64,000 bases of DNA from the NCBI GenBank assembly GCA_016124945.1, contig WGMT01000028.1, forward strand, positions 36,016 to 100,015. Direction: 5' to 3'. Numbering within the stretch: the stretch's first letter is position 1; each line of letters begins with the position of its first letter. The translations under genes were made by a program, and so were the position numbers. Origin of the DNA: a bacterium. GTDB lineage: Bacteria > Chloroflexota > Anaerolineae > Caldilineales > Caldilineaceae. Under the pieces are notes generated by a model. That model was given only the letters and a program-made list of their open reading frames with translations, did no database searches and was not told where the DNA came from. Below, in pieces: positions 10,113 to 18,945 of this stretch.

Positions 10113-10130
10113 TAGAATCGATTCTATAAT
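10113..10130 (+). promoter_or_regulatory. -10 box with overlapping palindrome, upstream of gntR
   Basis: TATAAT at 10125-10130 is a perfect -10 hexamer. A 14-bp perfect palindrome (10113-10126, core GAATCGATTC) overlaps it. The -35 is weak (TTTAAA-like, about 10101-10106). Overlap of palindrome and promoter suggests autorepression by the downstream GntR protein. Confidence 0.6.
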
Positions 10131-10168
10131 ATTCGATCTTGAATCGTCAAGCGCGTTTTTTACACCCA

Positions 10169-10897
10169 ATGGATTTCTCTATGCTGCTTCTTAATACACC
10201 TACAGCTACTAGCCCTGTACGCAAAACCAATCTGAGTGAGAGCCTCGTCGATTACCTCAAACAGCAGATTTTACAGGGCAACCTCAACCCTGGTGACCGT
10301 ATTGTGGAAACCAAAATCGCCGAAGAATTAAGCGTCAGCCAGACCCCAGTGCGCGAGGCGCTGCGACAATTATCAGGAGAAGGGATCGTCGTGCTGGTCC
10401 CCAACAAAGGGCCAGTTGTCCGTTCATTAGACATGCAGGACGTGTTCGAGATCTACTCGGTGCGGGCGGGACTGGAGGGGATGTGCATGCGTTTTGCTAC
10501 ACAGCTTGCATCCGATGAAGAAGTGGATCAGCTCCGTCGCTATTTTGGCGAGATGGAAGAGAAACTGCACGATGCTTCCGTCCCAGAGACGGGGCTGCTT
10601 GAATACTCGGCCACGATCCATCAGTACGTTGTTGATCTCTCTCGTCATTCACGGCTGATCTCTATGTATCGGTCGATTTCGTTTCAGATTTCGCTGGTCA
10701 ACCGCATTCTGGGCAGAGAATCGTCAAAACAAAAGGAAGTGGACCAGCATCGTGAGGTCGTTGAAGCGCTTGCCAGCCGCAATCCTGGCTTTGCAGAAAA
10801 TGTAATGCGACGTCACATCCACCGCTCGTATTGTGAGTTTGTGGCTGTACAACAGAACCCCGTGGCAGAAGCACTGTCTTATCAATGGTTTGAATGA
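10169..10897 (+). CDS. GntR-family transcriptional regulator, FCD type
   Basis: About 242 residues: an N-terminal winged helix-turn-helix (LSVSQTPVREALRQLSGEGIV region) followed by an all-helical FCD ligand-binding domain containing the usual metal-site histidines. FCD regulators sense carboxylic or amino-acid-like effectors and usually repress the adjacent catabolic genes. The frame is open from TTG 10139, but that lies right at the predicted transcription start; ATG 10169 is preferred, though no good ribosome site precedes either. It diverges from the binding-protein operon and precedes two plus-strand genes by only 34 bases, so it probably controls both runs. Confidence 0.9.
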   Translation: MDFSMLLLNTPTATSPVRKTNLSESLVDYLKQQILQGNLNPGDRIVETKIAEELSVSQTPVREALRQLSGEGIVVLVPNKGPVVRSLDMQDVFEIYSVRAGLEGMCMRFATQLASDEEVDQLRRYFGEMEEKLHDASVPETGLLEYSATIHQYVVDLSRHSRLISMYRSISFQISLVNRILGRESSKQKEVDQHREVVEALASRNPGFAENVMRRHIHRSYCEFVAVQQNPVAEALSYQWFE

Positions 10898-10931
10898 CGA
10901 TTCTCATTTCACCCCAAAGGCAGGTAGATCT

Positions 10932-12293
10932 ATGAAGCTTTGGATGGACGTGATGCGCGACATTGAACACGTTATGGACGATTCCGAGCGGATCTTTGAC
11001 GCCTGGTCGGCAGGCGGCGTGGATGGTCTTGTGATTGGGCCGTTGTTCTTCAATCAGCCTAAGCTGATGCCTGGCACCACCTTTGAACCAGGCCGTCAAC
11101 CGGAAGCTGCCTTTGCCCCCGATCCGCAGATCTATCGCCGCTTCGATGTGGCTGTGCCCACCGATCCGGTGACGCCCATTGAGCAGCAACGCCGCTTCGA
11201 GTCAATGCTTCAGGCGGCCAAGGACCGTGGCTGGGCTGTCTGGCTCTTTCAGCCGTGGGCGGGGGCAGGTCTCGATGCCAAGGGCAACCCAATCATCGAT
11301 GACACGTGCCGCCGCGCCTTGACGGCGCGCATGATCGACACCGTGCAACGCTACCCCATGATCGACGGCGCGATTATGGATGGCCCTGAGTGGGGCTACG
11401 AGATTGCGCCCCACCACATGAACCACCGCTCGTACATCTTTAACGATCTACCCGAGGCTGCTGCCACCCGCTGCCAGGAACTGGGCTACGACTATGCCGC
11501 CCTCGTCGCCGCCAAGAATCGTCTCTTTGCCAATTTCCATGCGCTTAACCCTGCCCGCATTGCCTTACACGCGCCCGGCGGTCTACTCGGCGGGGCGCGT
11601 CTACTCAATAGCGATCCTGATCTCTTTGCCTGGCTGCAATTCCGCACCGAATCTTTGACAGCCTTCTTTCACTCGATTCGCACCCACGTAGACGCCGAAC
11701 TGGCGCAGCCGATTAAGCTGGGCGTGGGCCCACGGTCGGCGGCTTTTGCTCCGCTGTGCGGTTACGATTTCGGGCGGCTGGCCGAATTCATTGATGTGCT
11801 ATTGCCCAAACATTACTTCTTTCAGCGCGGTTTTGACGGCATGATCGGCACGATCTATCGTTATGTAGAAACACTTGTACAGTGGAACCCGGGGCTGCGC
11901 GACGAAGACGCGCTGGCTGTCGTCTCCTCGCTCTTTGGTCTCACATTGCCCAACGTCGCCAATCGCGACGATCTGGAAAGCGCGCTCTCCCCTGAGTTCT
12001 TCGCCAAAGTCGTCACCCAAGAAACTGTGCGCGCCCTGGCTGTTGTCGACGACCCGGATCGTATTGTCCCCTGGGTTGATACTGGACGCTGGCCACATGA
12101 CGGCGATCCCATGTCGGCGCGTGATCTGTTGATGTTGCTACAAACGGCAGAATCTGCCGGGTTGAATCGCTTCCTCTATCACCACCACGGCAACTTGAGC
12201 GCCGGGGAATGGGCGGTGATCAGCCGTTTTTGTGGGACACCATGGCGTGCCCTGGAAAGCGGCTACCATCCGCCGGATATGGCTGTGCTTTGA
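10932..12293 (+). CDS. Conserved protein of unknown function, TIM-barrel glycosidase-like
   Basis: A 453-residue protein starting at ATG 10932, preceded by an AGG-containing ribosome site; the longer open frame overlaps the regulator and is rejected. There is no signal peptide, so it is cytoplasmic. The layout of alternating strands and helices, the acidic motif IDGAIMDGPEWGYE around 155-168 and aromatic-rich loops (KHYFFQRGFDG) suggest a TIM-barrel fold like putative glycoside hydrolases, but I do not recognise a defined family or confirm catalytic residues. It sits between the GntR regulator and a class V aminotransferase, so it may act on the same imported compound. Confidence 0.7.
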   Translation: MKLWMDVMRDIEHVMDDSERIFDAWSAGGVDGLVIGPLFFNQPKLMPGTTFEPGRQPEAAFAPDPQIYRRFDVAVPTDPVTPIEQQRRFESMLQAAKDRGWAVWLFQPWAGAGLDAKGNPIIDDTCRRALTARMIDTVQRYPMIDGAIMDGPEWGYEIAPHHMNHRSYIFNDLPEAAATRCQELGYDYAALVAAKNRLFANFHALNPARIALHAPGGLLGGARLLNSDPDLFAWLQFRTESLTAFFHSIRTHVDAELAQPIKLGVGPRSAAFAPLCGYDFGRLAEFIDVLLPKHYFFQRGFDGMIGTIYRYVETLVQWNPGLRDEDALAVVSSLFGLTLPNVANRDDLESALSPEFFAKVVTQETVRALAVVDDPDRIVPWVDTGRWPHDGDPMSARDLLMLLQTAESAGLNRFLYHHHGNLSAGEWAVISRFCGTPWRALESGYHPPDMAVL

Positions 12294-12339
12294 TCCTTGG
12301 CGTCACTTTATGTCATTTTAGGCTGAAAGTGAGTACATT

Positions 12340-13473
12340 ATGCTGACCCAGTCGAGCCGCGAAGCCGATTTCCCCACCCTCAGCCAGATGACCTATCTCA
12401 ACACCGCAGCCGAAGGGATTCCTCCGCGCTGTGTGCAGCAGGCGTTGACCCAGTATTTTCTGGATCACCAGTTGGGGATGGATGGCCGCAGCTTCCACTT
12501 TGCCCAGCTTGACGCCCTCAAAGCGCTGACGGCGGAATTCTTCGGCCTCTCGGCCCAGGAGATCGCCGTCTGTTCCTGTAGTTCCGAAGCCTATAACCTG
12601 GCGGCGTTGGCTTTACAACTCAAAGAAGGAGATGAAGTCGTGATCAACGATCTCGACTTCCCGGCAGGGATCACACCCTGGCTGCAACCTACCAGCCCGG
12701 CCAAGGTGAAAGTCTGGCGGGCTCGGACAGGGCGACTGCACACCGAGGATCTGATCCCCCTGCTAAGTCCACGTACGCGACTGGTGACGGTCTCTCTGGT
12801 CAGCTTCTACAATGGCTTTAAGCTCCATCTCCCGGCTGTGGTGGAGACGATACGCCGCCATTCCCCGGCCTTGCTGGCGGCTGATGTGACACAGGCATTG
12901 GGGCGTATCCCGCTCGATCTACGGGGCGTCGATTTGATTGTGAGCAGCACGCACAAATGGATACTCTCCAGCCACGGTGGGGGATTGGTGGGTGTGCCTA
13001 CGCAGAGCGCCGCCGCGTTCACTGTCCCCGCGGGTGGGTGGTTCCATCTCAAAGATCCGTTTGGGGAAGAACGCTTCGAGCGCGCCGAAAGCCGGCCAGG
13101 TGCAGCCGGCTTTGCCGTGGGCATGCCCAATTTCCCGGCGATCTATGCGGTGCACGCTGGATTGTCTTATCTTCGTGAGATCGGGGTTCCCGCCATTGCT
13201 GAGGCGGCTGATCCACTGATTGAAGAGTGCATCGAAGAACTGGTCAAGTTGCCCGTGGAACTGCTCACCCCGGTTGATAAAGACAGCAGGGCGGGCATCG
13301 TCTCTTTCCGTCACCCGGAAATGGAGCGGATTGCACTTGCATGCAAAGAGAACCGGGTGCATGTGATGGCACAAGCTGGCAGAATCCGCATCGCCATTCA
13401 TGGCTACAACAGCAGCAACGACGTCGGGCAGGTTCTGAGGTCAGTGTATGAGGGGCTGTTGCCGAAGGCGTAG
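12340..13473 (+). CDS. Class V aminotransferase-like PLP enzyme
   Basis: A 377-residue fold-type I PLP protein. The cofactor lysine is K206 in SSTHKW, the aspartate lies in LAADVTQALG near 182, and the N-terminal YLNTAAEG block is typical of the class V cysteine desulfurase/epimerase group. Forty-six bases separate it from the upstream unknown gene, with a weak GAAAGTGAG ribosome site. It is diverged from the other class V enzyme at 3291-4460, so it is not a recent duplicate. Likely activities are desulfuration, epimerisation or beta-elimination on an amino-acid substrate, and the substrate is unknown. Confidence 0.88.
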   Translation: MLTQSSREADFPTLSQMTYLNTAAEGIPPRCVQQALTQYFLDHQLGMDGRSFHFAQLDALKALTAEFFGLSAQEIAVCSCSSEAYNLAALALQLKEGDEVVINDLDFPAGITPWLQPTSPAKVKVWRARTGRLHTEDLIPLLSPRTRLVTVSLVSFYNGFKLHLPAVVETIRRHSPALLAADVTQALGRIPLDLRGVDLIVSSTHKWILSSHGGGLVGVPTQSAAAFTVPAGGWFHLKDPFGEERFERAESRPGAAGFAVGMPNFPAIYAVHAGLSYLREIGVPAIAEAADPLIEECIEELVKLPVELLTPVDKDSRAGIVSFRHPEMERIALACKENRVHVMAQAGRIRIAIHGYNSSNDVGQVLRSVYEGLLPKA

Positions 13474-13609
13474 CAGCAGATCCAGTTTTTCACGAAACAA
13501 CAAAATTCTGCAATCTCCTTCGTCCTTCAAATCATAGCCGAAGAGGGGAAACGACTCGATACATGTTCCCTACCCGCCCATGATCTCGGCCCTGCCCGCT
13601 GAGATGCAA

Positions 13610-14605
13610 TCAGAGAAACCGATTAACAATCTGCTGGACATGTTCGCTGGACCGTCCATAGCTGACGATGGCTACATCCAGATTCCAATCCTGGTAGCGA
13701 TTGAGCGCGCGTGTCAGGCTTTCTGCGACCCAGTCGGGGTTGTTGCCAAAAACACCGCCACCCAACAGGGTGAGGAAAACATGATGATTGCCTGTGTTTC
13801 GCCAGTTTAGGATAGCGACGCAGAGGGTCGCTTCATAGGCGGCTTCCAATACCAGCCGTGCAAAAGGCTCCCATAGCTCTTGGGGATGGCTGACATAAGC
13901 GACGGGTAGGGCAGAGCAGTAAACCTGCGAGACCTTGTGGGTGCACTCCTGGCGTGTTACCTGTGTATGCCATTGGATGCCGATGCGTAGAAGTTGTTGA
14001 AGCTGATCGAGTTGATCTTCGCCGGCAGCTTGAAGACGATTGGCGATCTCCATTAACCCGCTACGTGATGGCAGCGCATAGCCGTTGCGCATCTGCCAGA
14101 GACGGCTGTCTGTATTCCCCAGCGCGCTGCCTAAATCGGCAAGGCAGTCGATCTGGTTGCTCTCCGTTTGGCCGATTTGTCCATTGACCGGCGCAAAGTA
14201 GTTTCGGTAGATTGTCCCGGCACCGGCTGCAACCGCACACGCCGGTCCTTGCGTATGATCGTTTTCATAGATGCCCACACCCGCCTCAGGTGTAACACCC
14301 GGCCCTGTCATCTCAAGCAAGTTGAACTGGGACGCCACCTGAAAGAGCGAATCGGCGTTCGCCGTATCCGTGTGCAATGCCTGCACATTGGCAACCACCT
14401 CCCGCACTGTCATACGGCCGCCGTCAGGTACAACAGAGCGAACGCGCTCTCTCAGCTCGGCCAGTGATGGGGTCTCCAAACGCCCGTAGACCATCACCTT
14501 CCCATTTGCGCGAGATGTCAACGTATCTCCGTCAACAATCAGGTTCTGACGCACATAGCTTGGTGACGTCTCACCAAAGCCGGTTAAGGTTTCAAACCAG
14601 GTCAT
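13610..14605 (-). CDS. Conserved hypothetical protein, possibly macrodomain-like
   Basis: A 331-residue cytoplasmic protein with a good AAGGAG site before ATG 14605. It begins MTWFETLTGF, a pattern I associate with a well-conserved but uncharacterised family. Around residues 92-137 the segment QFNLLEM..PGVTPEAGVGIYE..TQGPACA has the look of an ADP-ribose-binding macro or PARG-like loop region, and GGGVFGN near 283 could be a diphosphate-binding loop. That resemblance is pattern-based and unproven. The gene stands alone: convergent with the aminotransferase upstream and followed by about 200 bases before the end of the histidine kinase gene. Confidence 0.7.
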   Translation of the reverse strand: MTWFETLTGFGETSPSYVRQNLIVDGDTLTSRANGKVMVYGRLETPSLAELRERVRSVVPDGGRMTVREVVANVQALHTDTANADSLFQVASQFNLLEMTGPGVTPEAGVGIYENDHTQGPACAVAAGAGTIYRNYFAPVNGQIGQTESNQIDCLADLGSALGNTDSRLWQMRNGYALPSRSGLMEIANRLQAAGEDQLDQLQQLLRIGIQWHTQVTRQECTHKVSQVYCSALPVAYVSHPQELWEPFARLVLEAAYEATLCVAILNWRNTGNHHVFLTLLGGGVFGNNPDWVAESLTRALNRYQDWNLDVAIVSYGRSSEHVQQIVNRFL

Positions 14606-14800
14606 GCAACTTCTCCTTGATCATTGGGTGTTCGGCCTCGTGTTCGACTCCTTGTCGTTTGAAATTCTACACCGATTTCCAGCAATACCCAGATTCCCGG
14701 ACAACCGCCGTCGATAGACGGTCAACTTGCCCGATGCCGGGAAGCCGGTGGGGCGGCAAGGTGACAGATGGGATCTCGCCGCCGCGGCGGATCGCGCCCG

Positions 14801-16591
14801 TTAGCTTGGTGCCAAATGACGGCTATGCGTGAGTGGAATCCGGTTATTTGGGTTGCATGTCGATATGTTCAATTGTGATAAGAGCGGCATACTACCTGTA
14901 GGGTGGATAAGAGGAAAGTGTAAGCGGAACGCAGTGCCTATACCAAGCTTGCTGTCGACTGTGACTACCCCACCATGCTGCTCCATTACCTTCTGTACAA
15001 TAGGAAGGCCCAGCCCCAACCCCACATCTGAATGTGCATCGTCCAGGCGATAAAAACGCTCAAAGATGCGCGTTTTTGTCTCTTGAGTCATGCCCACACC
15101 CGTGTCGCGTACTTCGACGACGACCTGGTCTTCTTGTCTGCTCAACTGAACGAAGACACCGCCTGCTTCGGTATAGCGAATGGCATTGTTCAAGATATGG
15201 CGGATTGCAAGACTTACGTATTCTGTCTCTCCACTTATCTCTGGTAGATCGGTGCATACATCCAACGCAAAGGTTAAGCCTTTGGTGGATGCAACTGCTT
15301 GCTGTGCTTCGACCTCAGCGTTGACCAACAAACCGAGGTTCACAGATTGCATTTGATGATCTTCGGTACTGTCGAGCTGCGCAAGTGTGAGTAGGCTTTC
15401 TACGAGGCCGCTCATTAACTTGACTTGCTCACAAACTGTCATCAACCGTTTGAGTTGCTTTTCATCCAGGCAAGTCTGTTTCAGGAGATGGACATTCAAA
15501 CTAATAATATATAAAGGCGTACGGAATTCGTGTGAAGCATCCTGAATGAAGCGGCTTAAGATCTGTGCTCTCTCGTGCTCCATGGCAAGTGCTGCTGCTT
15601 GATTTTGAATTTCCTTCTGTTTGGTAATGTCTGTGATTGTCTCGAAGAGGTAGCCGATGATAAACGGATCAGACGAATCATTGTCCATGTGTGTTGTGCG
15701 TCGAATCCATCGAATCTGCCCATCCTTACATTGGACGCGAAATTCTGCTTCAGATGACGGACCGCCAGGCATCCAGCTTAGAGCCGCTGTTTTGCGATCC
15801 TCCGGCACTACGACGCTTATGGGGCCACCCAGCGCTGTCACCTCGTCAACTGTATAGCCGACAAGGTGCAGCAGCGACGTTCCTCTGTCCCACTCTAACT
15901 CCATATGCCCATCTGCTCGCATTTGATAGACAGAGGCGTAATCGGCGATTATCTCTGAGAGAACCTGGTGACGCTTCTGGCTCGCTCTGAGATCTCGTTC
16001 ATACTGTAAGCGGTCGCTCGTAGCCCCAAGTTGGTGACAGACAGCTTCCACCAGAACGACTTCTTCGGATGACCAAAAACGGGGGAACGCAGAGCAGAGC
16101 AGCATGGAACCGATACATACATCGTGAGCATTCAGGGCGATGTACAGAGCAGATCGCATACCAAGACGACCGACTAACTCACCAATCGCATTGTATTCCT
16201 GATTAGCTGTATGAGATGTATATATGTCGGAAATGGCGATGTGATCACGTTCAGGCAACTTTTGTCCGGCAGCGGCAGGGTGGATCAAATCTACCCCATG
16301 GTGAAGATTCCGTGTCACGTGCAGAGAGGATGTCTTAATGAAAGCACCGTCTAATTGAAAAGCCACAATGAGATGTTCCAGTGCCATCTCAAACAGGGGT
16401 GCCAATTCTGTAACGGTGACCGATGCCGCTGTTATATCCCTGAGAATTTCGGCGTGCATCACTCTCTGTGTCAATGCAGCGATGATCTCCTTAGCAACAC
16501 GTTGATCGGTAACCATGTAGTCAAGGGCAATATCATTTAGTGTCTCACTGTCCCAGTACACTTGTTTATTGAGCATCATTGGTTTGAGCAT
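14801..16591 (-). CDS. Sensor histidine kinase, GAF-PAS
   Basis: A 596-residue soluble hybrid-free histidine kinase. A GAF-like domain spans about 55-200 and a PAS/PAC domain about 210-330. The dimerisation domain carries the phospho-accepting H354 in SHEFRTPL. The ATPase domain has N-box N468/N469, G1 box DTGVG at 496-500 and G2 GLGLGLP at 524-530. No transmembrane segment is visible, so it senses a cytoplasmic signal. The start is uncertain because several ATG codons cluster at the N-terminus without a clear ribosome site. No response regulator lies beside it. It follows another kinase on the same strand, separated by a hairpin element. Confidence 0.92.
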   Translation of the reverse strand: MLKPMMLNKQVYWDSETLNDIALDYMVTDQRVAKEIIAALTQRVMHAEILRDITAASVTVTELAPLFEMALEHLIVAFQLDGAFIKTSSLHVTRNLHHGVDLIHPAAAGQKLPERDHIAISDIYTSHTANQEYNAIGELVGRLGMRSALYIALNAHDVCIGSMLLCSAFPRFWSSEEVVLVEAVCHQLGATSDRLQYERDLRASQKRHQVLSEIIADYASVYQMRADGHMELEWDRGTSLLHLVGYTVDEVTALGGPISVVVPEDRKTAALSWMPGGPSSEAEFRVQCKDGQIRWIRRTTHMDNDSSDPFIIGYLFETITDITKQKEIQNQAAALAMEHERAQILSRFIQDASHEFRTPLYIISLNVHLLKQTCLDEKQLKRLMTVCEQVKLMSGLVESLLTLAQLDSTEDHQMQSVNLGLLVNAEVEAQQAVASTKGLTFALDVCTDLPEISGETEYVSLAIRHILNNAIRYTEAGGVFVQLSRQEDQVVVEVRDTGVGMTQETKTRIFERFYRLDDAHSDVGLGLGLPIVQKVMEQHGGVVTVDSKLGIGTAFRLHFPLIHPTGSMPLLSQLNISTCNPNNRIPLTHSRHLAPS

Positions 16592-16595
16592 CTAT

Positions 16596-16666
16596 GTAGG
16601 GGTTGGCGTGTGATGGAAGCAGATGTCGCTTCAATGGCGAGCGTTCCTTCCGCCACACGCCAACCC
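16596..16666 (+). repeat. 71-nt hairpin element, copy 1 (REP-like, GTAG start)
   Basis: Begins GTAGGGGTT and folds into a long stem (16600-16612 with 16654-16666, then 16615-16619 with 16647-16651) around a roughly 23-base loop. Aligns without gaps to the element at 33769-33839 in opposite orientation, 59 of 71 identical, with compensatory stem changes and a nearly invariant loop. A GTAG head next to a palindrome is the hallmark of REP elements mobilised by RAYT transposases; none is encoded in this window. Confidence 0.8.
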
Positions 16667-16684
16667 GTGCGGTATACGATGGAT

Positions 16685-18550
16685 TCAGTTCTCGCCACCA
16701 CCAAAATTCCCTGCCGGATGAGGCAAGGTAATGGTAAACTCACTACCTTGGTTTGGCGCGCTCTTCAGTGAAATGGCGCCGCCTTGTAACTGCGCCATTT
16801 TCTGCACAATGGCAAGGCCGAGACCACTACCACCATGATGACGTGCCAGGCTGCTATCGACCTGTACAAAGGGCTGGAATAGCCGTTTCTGATGTTCTAC
16901 ATTGATGCCGATGCCGGTGTCCCATACTGTGAACTTCACCACGCCGGCGTTACGGTCTTGGGCAACGCGCAGGCCGATCTCGCCGCCATCCGGTGTGAAC
17001 TTAATCGCATTGCTCAGCAGATTGATGAGCATCTGTTTCAGGCGACGTCCATCTGTTTGCACATGAGTTACTTCGGGATCCAGATGAACAGAGATGTTTA
17101 GGTGCTTCGCCAGTGCCGCCTGACGCGTGAGCCGCAAACTTGCCTCGCAAATGGTTTTCACTTCGACACTGTCCATCTCAAATGTTAATTTTCCAGCTTC
17201 TATCTTCGCCATATCAAGCACATCGTTAATGAGCGAGAGGAGATGATGTCCGCTCTCTTCAATGTTCCGCAACCGAGACAACTGCTTCTGATTCAACGGA
17301 CCGTAGATTTCTTCGCTCATCGCTTCGGCTGTACCCAGAATACCGTTAAGCGGCGTGCGCAGTTCATGGCTCATACTGGCCAGGAATTCGTCTTTGTGAC
17401 GTGCGATTCGAGCAAGCTGCAAATTTGCCTGGGTTAGATCTGCCGTACGTTCAGCCACATGCTGCGCAAGGAGGGAACGCTCAGCTTCCAGTGCGTTTTT
17501 CGCCTCAATCTGTTCAGTAATGTCTACGCAGATTGTGAGAATTGCCGAGTGCCCCTTATAAGATAGGACACTGCTACTGCAATCCACCCAACGTGATGAG
17601 ACATGGCTTGAATCGGTGCAGAATTGCATACGTGCTTGAGCCTGCTCTCCGGTAATCAGGCTGTTTAAGGTAGATCTTATCTGGGGCCATACGGTTGGAT
17701 GAATCAATTCGGCGAACGGGACCCCCTGGAGTTCTGCTGGACTATAGCCCGTGAACGTTTCTGCCATCGGATTGGCGTAAGCAATCCGACCATTATCGAC
17801 GATAAAAATTGCCGCAAGCAGATTCTCCGTCATGGTCCTAAACATCTCTTCGCTCTCGGTCAACAATCGATTGTTCTCAGTCAGACGCTGTTCACTTTCT
17901 TGTAAACAGTGCAAGTTTGTTTGAATCTGACGATGCGCAATACTCACAACTGCAACGGCGGTACCAAAATAGAAGAGATGCGTCAACCAAATGACAAAGG
18001 GATCGAAAGGCTCGGGTGTCAGTATCCCATTGCCTTCCAGGTACATAGCGAGTGTACCAATCAACGCAGCGACAGCGGCGATGGTGGCGCCAGTTCCTAG
18101 CCCAAGCAGCGTTGTCCCGATTAGAATGAGCACAATGAAGGCGCTGTATGCGGCTGAATGGATTCCTTGCAGCATAACCGGCCAGGCAATGCTCCCAGTT
18201 AGTGCAACGACCAAAAATACGCTGGCAAAATGCGTTCCTTTACGGTGTGCGGCATGACGCACAAGAACGACGATAAATACAACAGCAAGGCTGACCTCTA
18301 CACTGGTTCCAACATGAGTGGTTAAAACGAAGGGTGCAGAAATCAAGTTGACAATAGCAGCAACTGCGACAAATAGAAGAACCGTACTAAACAGAGGGTT
18401 CTGCACACCATCTTCGTGATCACCTGCCAGTGATGGCCAAAACAGGTGATGCAAACGACTTCTGCGGTCAGTTGAGCGTTCTGCTGTGGGGGCAATACCT
18501 GAGCAACCAACCACATGCTCCTGTGGCAAGTCCCGATCTAGTAATTGCAT
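16685..18550 (-). CDS. Membrane sensor histidine kinase with PAS domain
   Basis: About 621 residues. Six predicted transmembrane helices lie between about 55 and 205 and form an integral-membrane sensor (MASE-like). A short coiled coil, a PAS domain (about 233-345) and another coiled coil follow. The HisKA domain has phospho-acceptor H395 in SMSHELRTPL, and the C-terminal ATPase domain has DTGIGI and GLGLAIV boxes. The open frame starts at TTG 18592, but ATG 18550 is preferred because GAGG precedes it by six bases. There is no receiver domain and no adjacent response regulator. It diverges from the large BTAD regulator across about 395 bases. Confidence 0.92.
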   Translation of the reverse strand: MQLLDRDLPQEHVVGCSGIAPTAERSTDRRSRLHHLFWPSLAGDHEDGVQNPLFSTVLLFVAVAAIVNLISAPFVLTTHVGTSVEVSLAVVFIVVLVRHAAHRKGTHFASVFLVVALTGSIAWPVMLQGIHSAAYSAFIVLILIGTTLLGLGTGATIAAVAALIGTLAMYLEGNGILTPEPFDPFVIWLTHLFYFGTAVAVVSIAHRQIQTNLHCLQESEQRLTENNRLLTESEEMFRTMTENLLAAIFIVDNGRIAYANPMAETFTGYSPAELQGVPFAELIHPTVWPQIRSTLNSLITGEQAQARMQFCTDSSHVSSRWVDCSSSVLSYKGHSAILTICVDITEQIEAKNALEAERSLLAQHVAERTADLTQANLQLARIARHKDEFLASMSHELRTPLNGILGTAEAMSEEIYGPLNQKQLSRLRNIEESGHHLLSLINDVLDMAKIEAGKLTFEMDSVEVKTICEASLRLTRQAALAKHLNISVHLDPEVTHVQTDGRRLKQMLINLLSNAIKFTPDGGEIGLRVAQDRNAGVVKFTVWDTGIGINVEHQKRLFQPFVQVDSSLARHHGGSGLGLAIVQKMAQLQGGAISLKSAPNQGSEFTITLPHPAGNFGGGEN

Positions 18551-18945
18551 AATCGCCTCGATGAAGTGTCTTTGATTTGCGACAGACGGCAAAAGTCATC
18601 GTACAAGGCAGGCGTCATAAGCTACGTCATAATTTATGTGTTTCTGCACACCTGTAATCATGAAATATGCGGTACAATAAAAATAAGCATTCAGTTATTC
18701 AACGCGATAACTTTGTTGTACGTTTGCACCTCTACTCAGACAAACTCAAAGACATGTTGATCCACGAAGTCACATGAAGATACACGAAGACAAGTTATTC
18801 GCTTTCTGTACTTTGTGTAACCACAAGTGCCTTGGGGATCAATAGTTTTTGAAATCTTCTAATTGGATCCCCAGCATGTTTCCAGATGGATGTACTCAGT
18901 TCAGCAGATCTATATCACCGGTAACAACACAAAAAGTGAAATACT
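18551..18945. other. Divergent intergenic region
   Basis: About 395 AT-richer bases between a kinase (minus) and the BTAD regulator (plus), expected to hold promoters for both, though I could not identify a convincing -35/-10 pair. A short inverted repeat (GGGGATC at 18834-18840, GATCCCC at 18866-18872) and a fragment with CACGAAG-type repeats (about 18758-18793), resembling the arms of the foldback element at 4500-4733, are present. No gene is seen. Confidence 0.5.
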
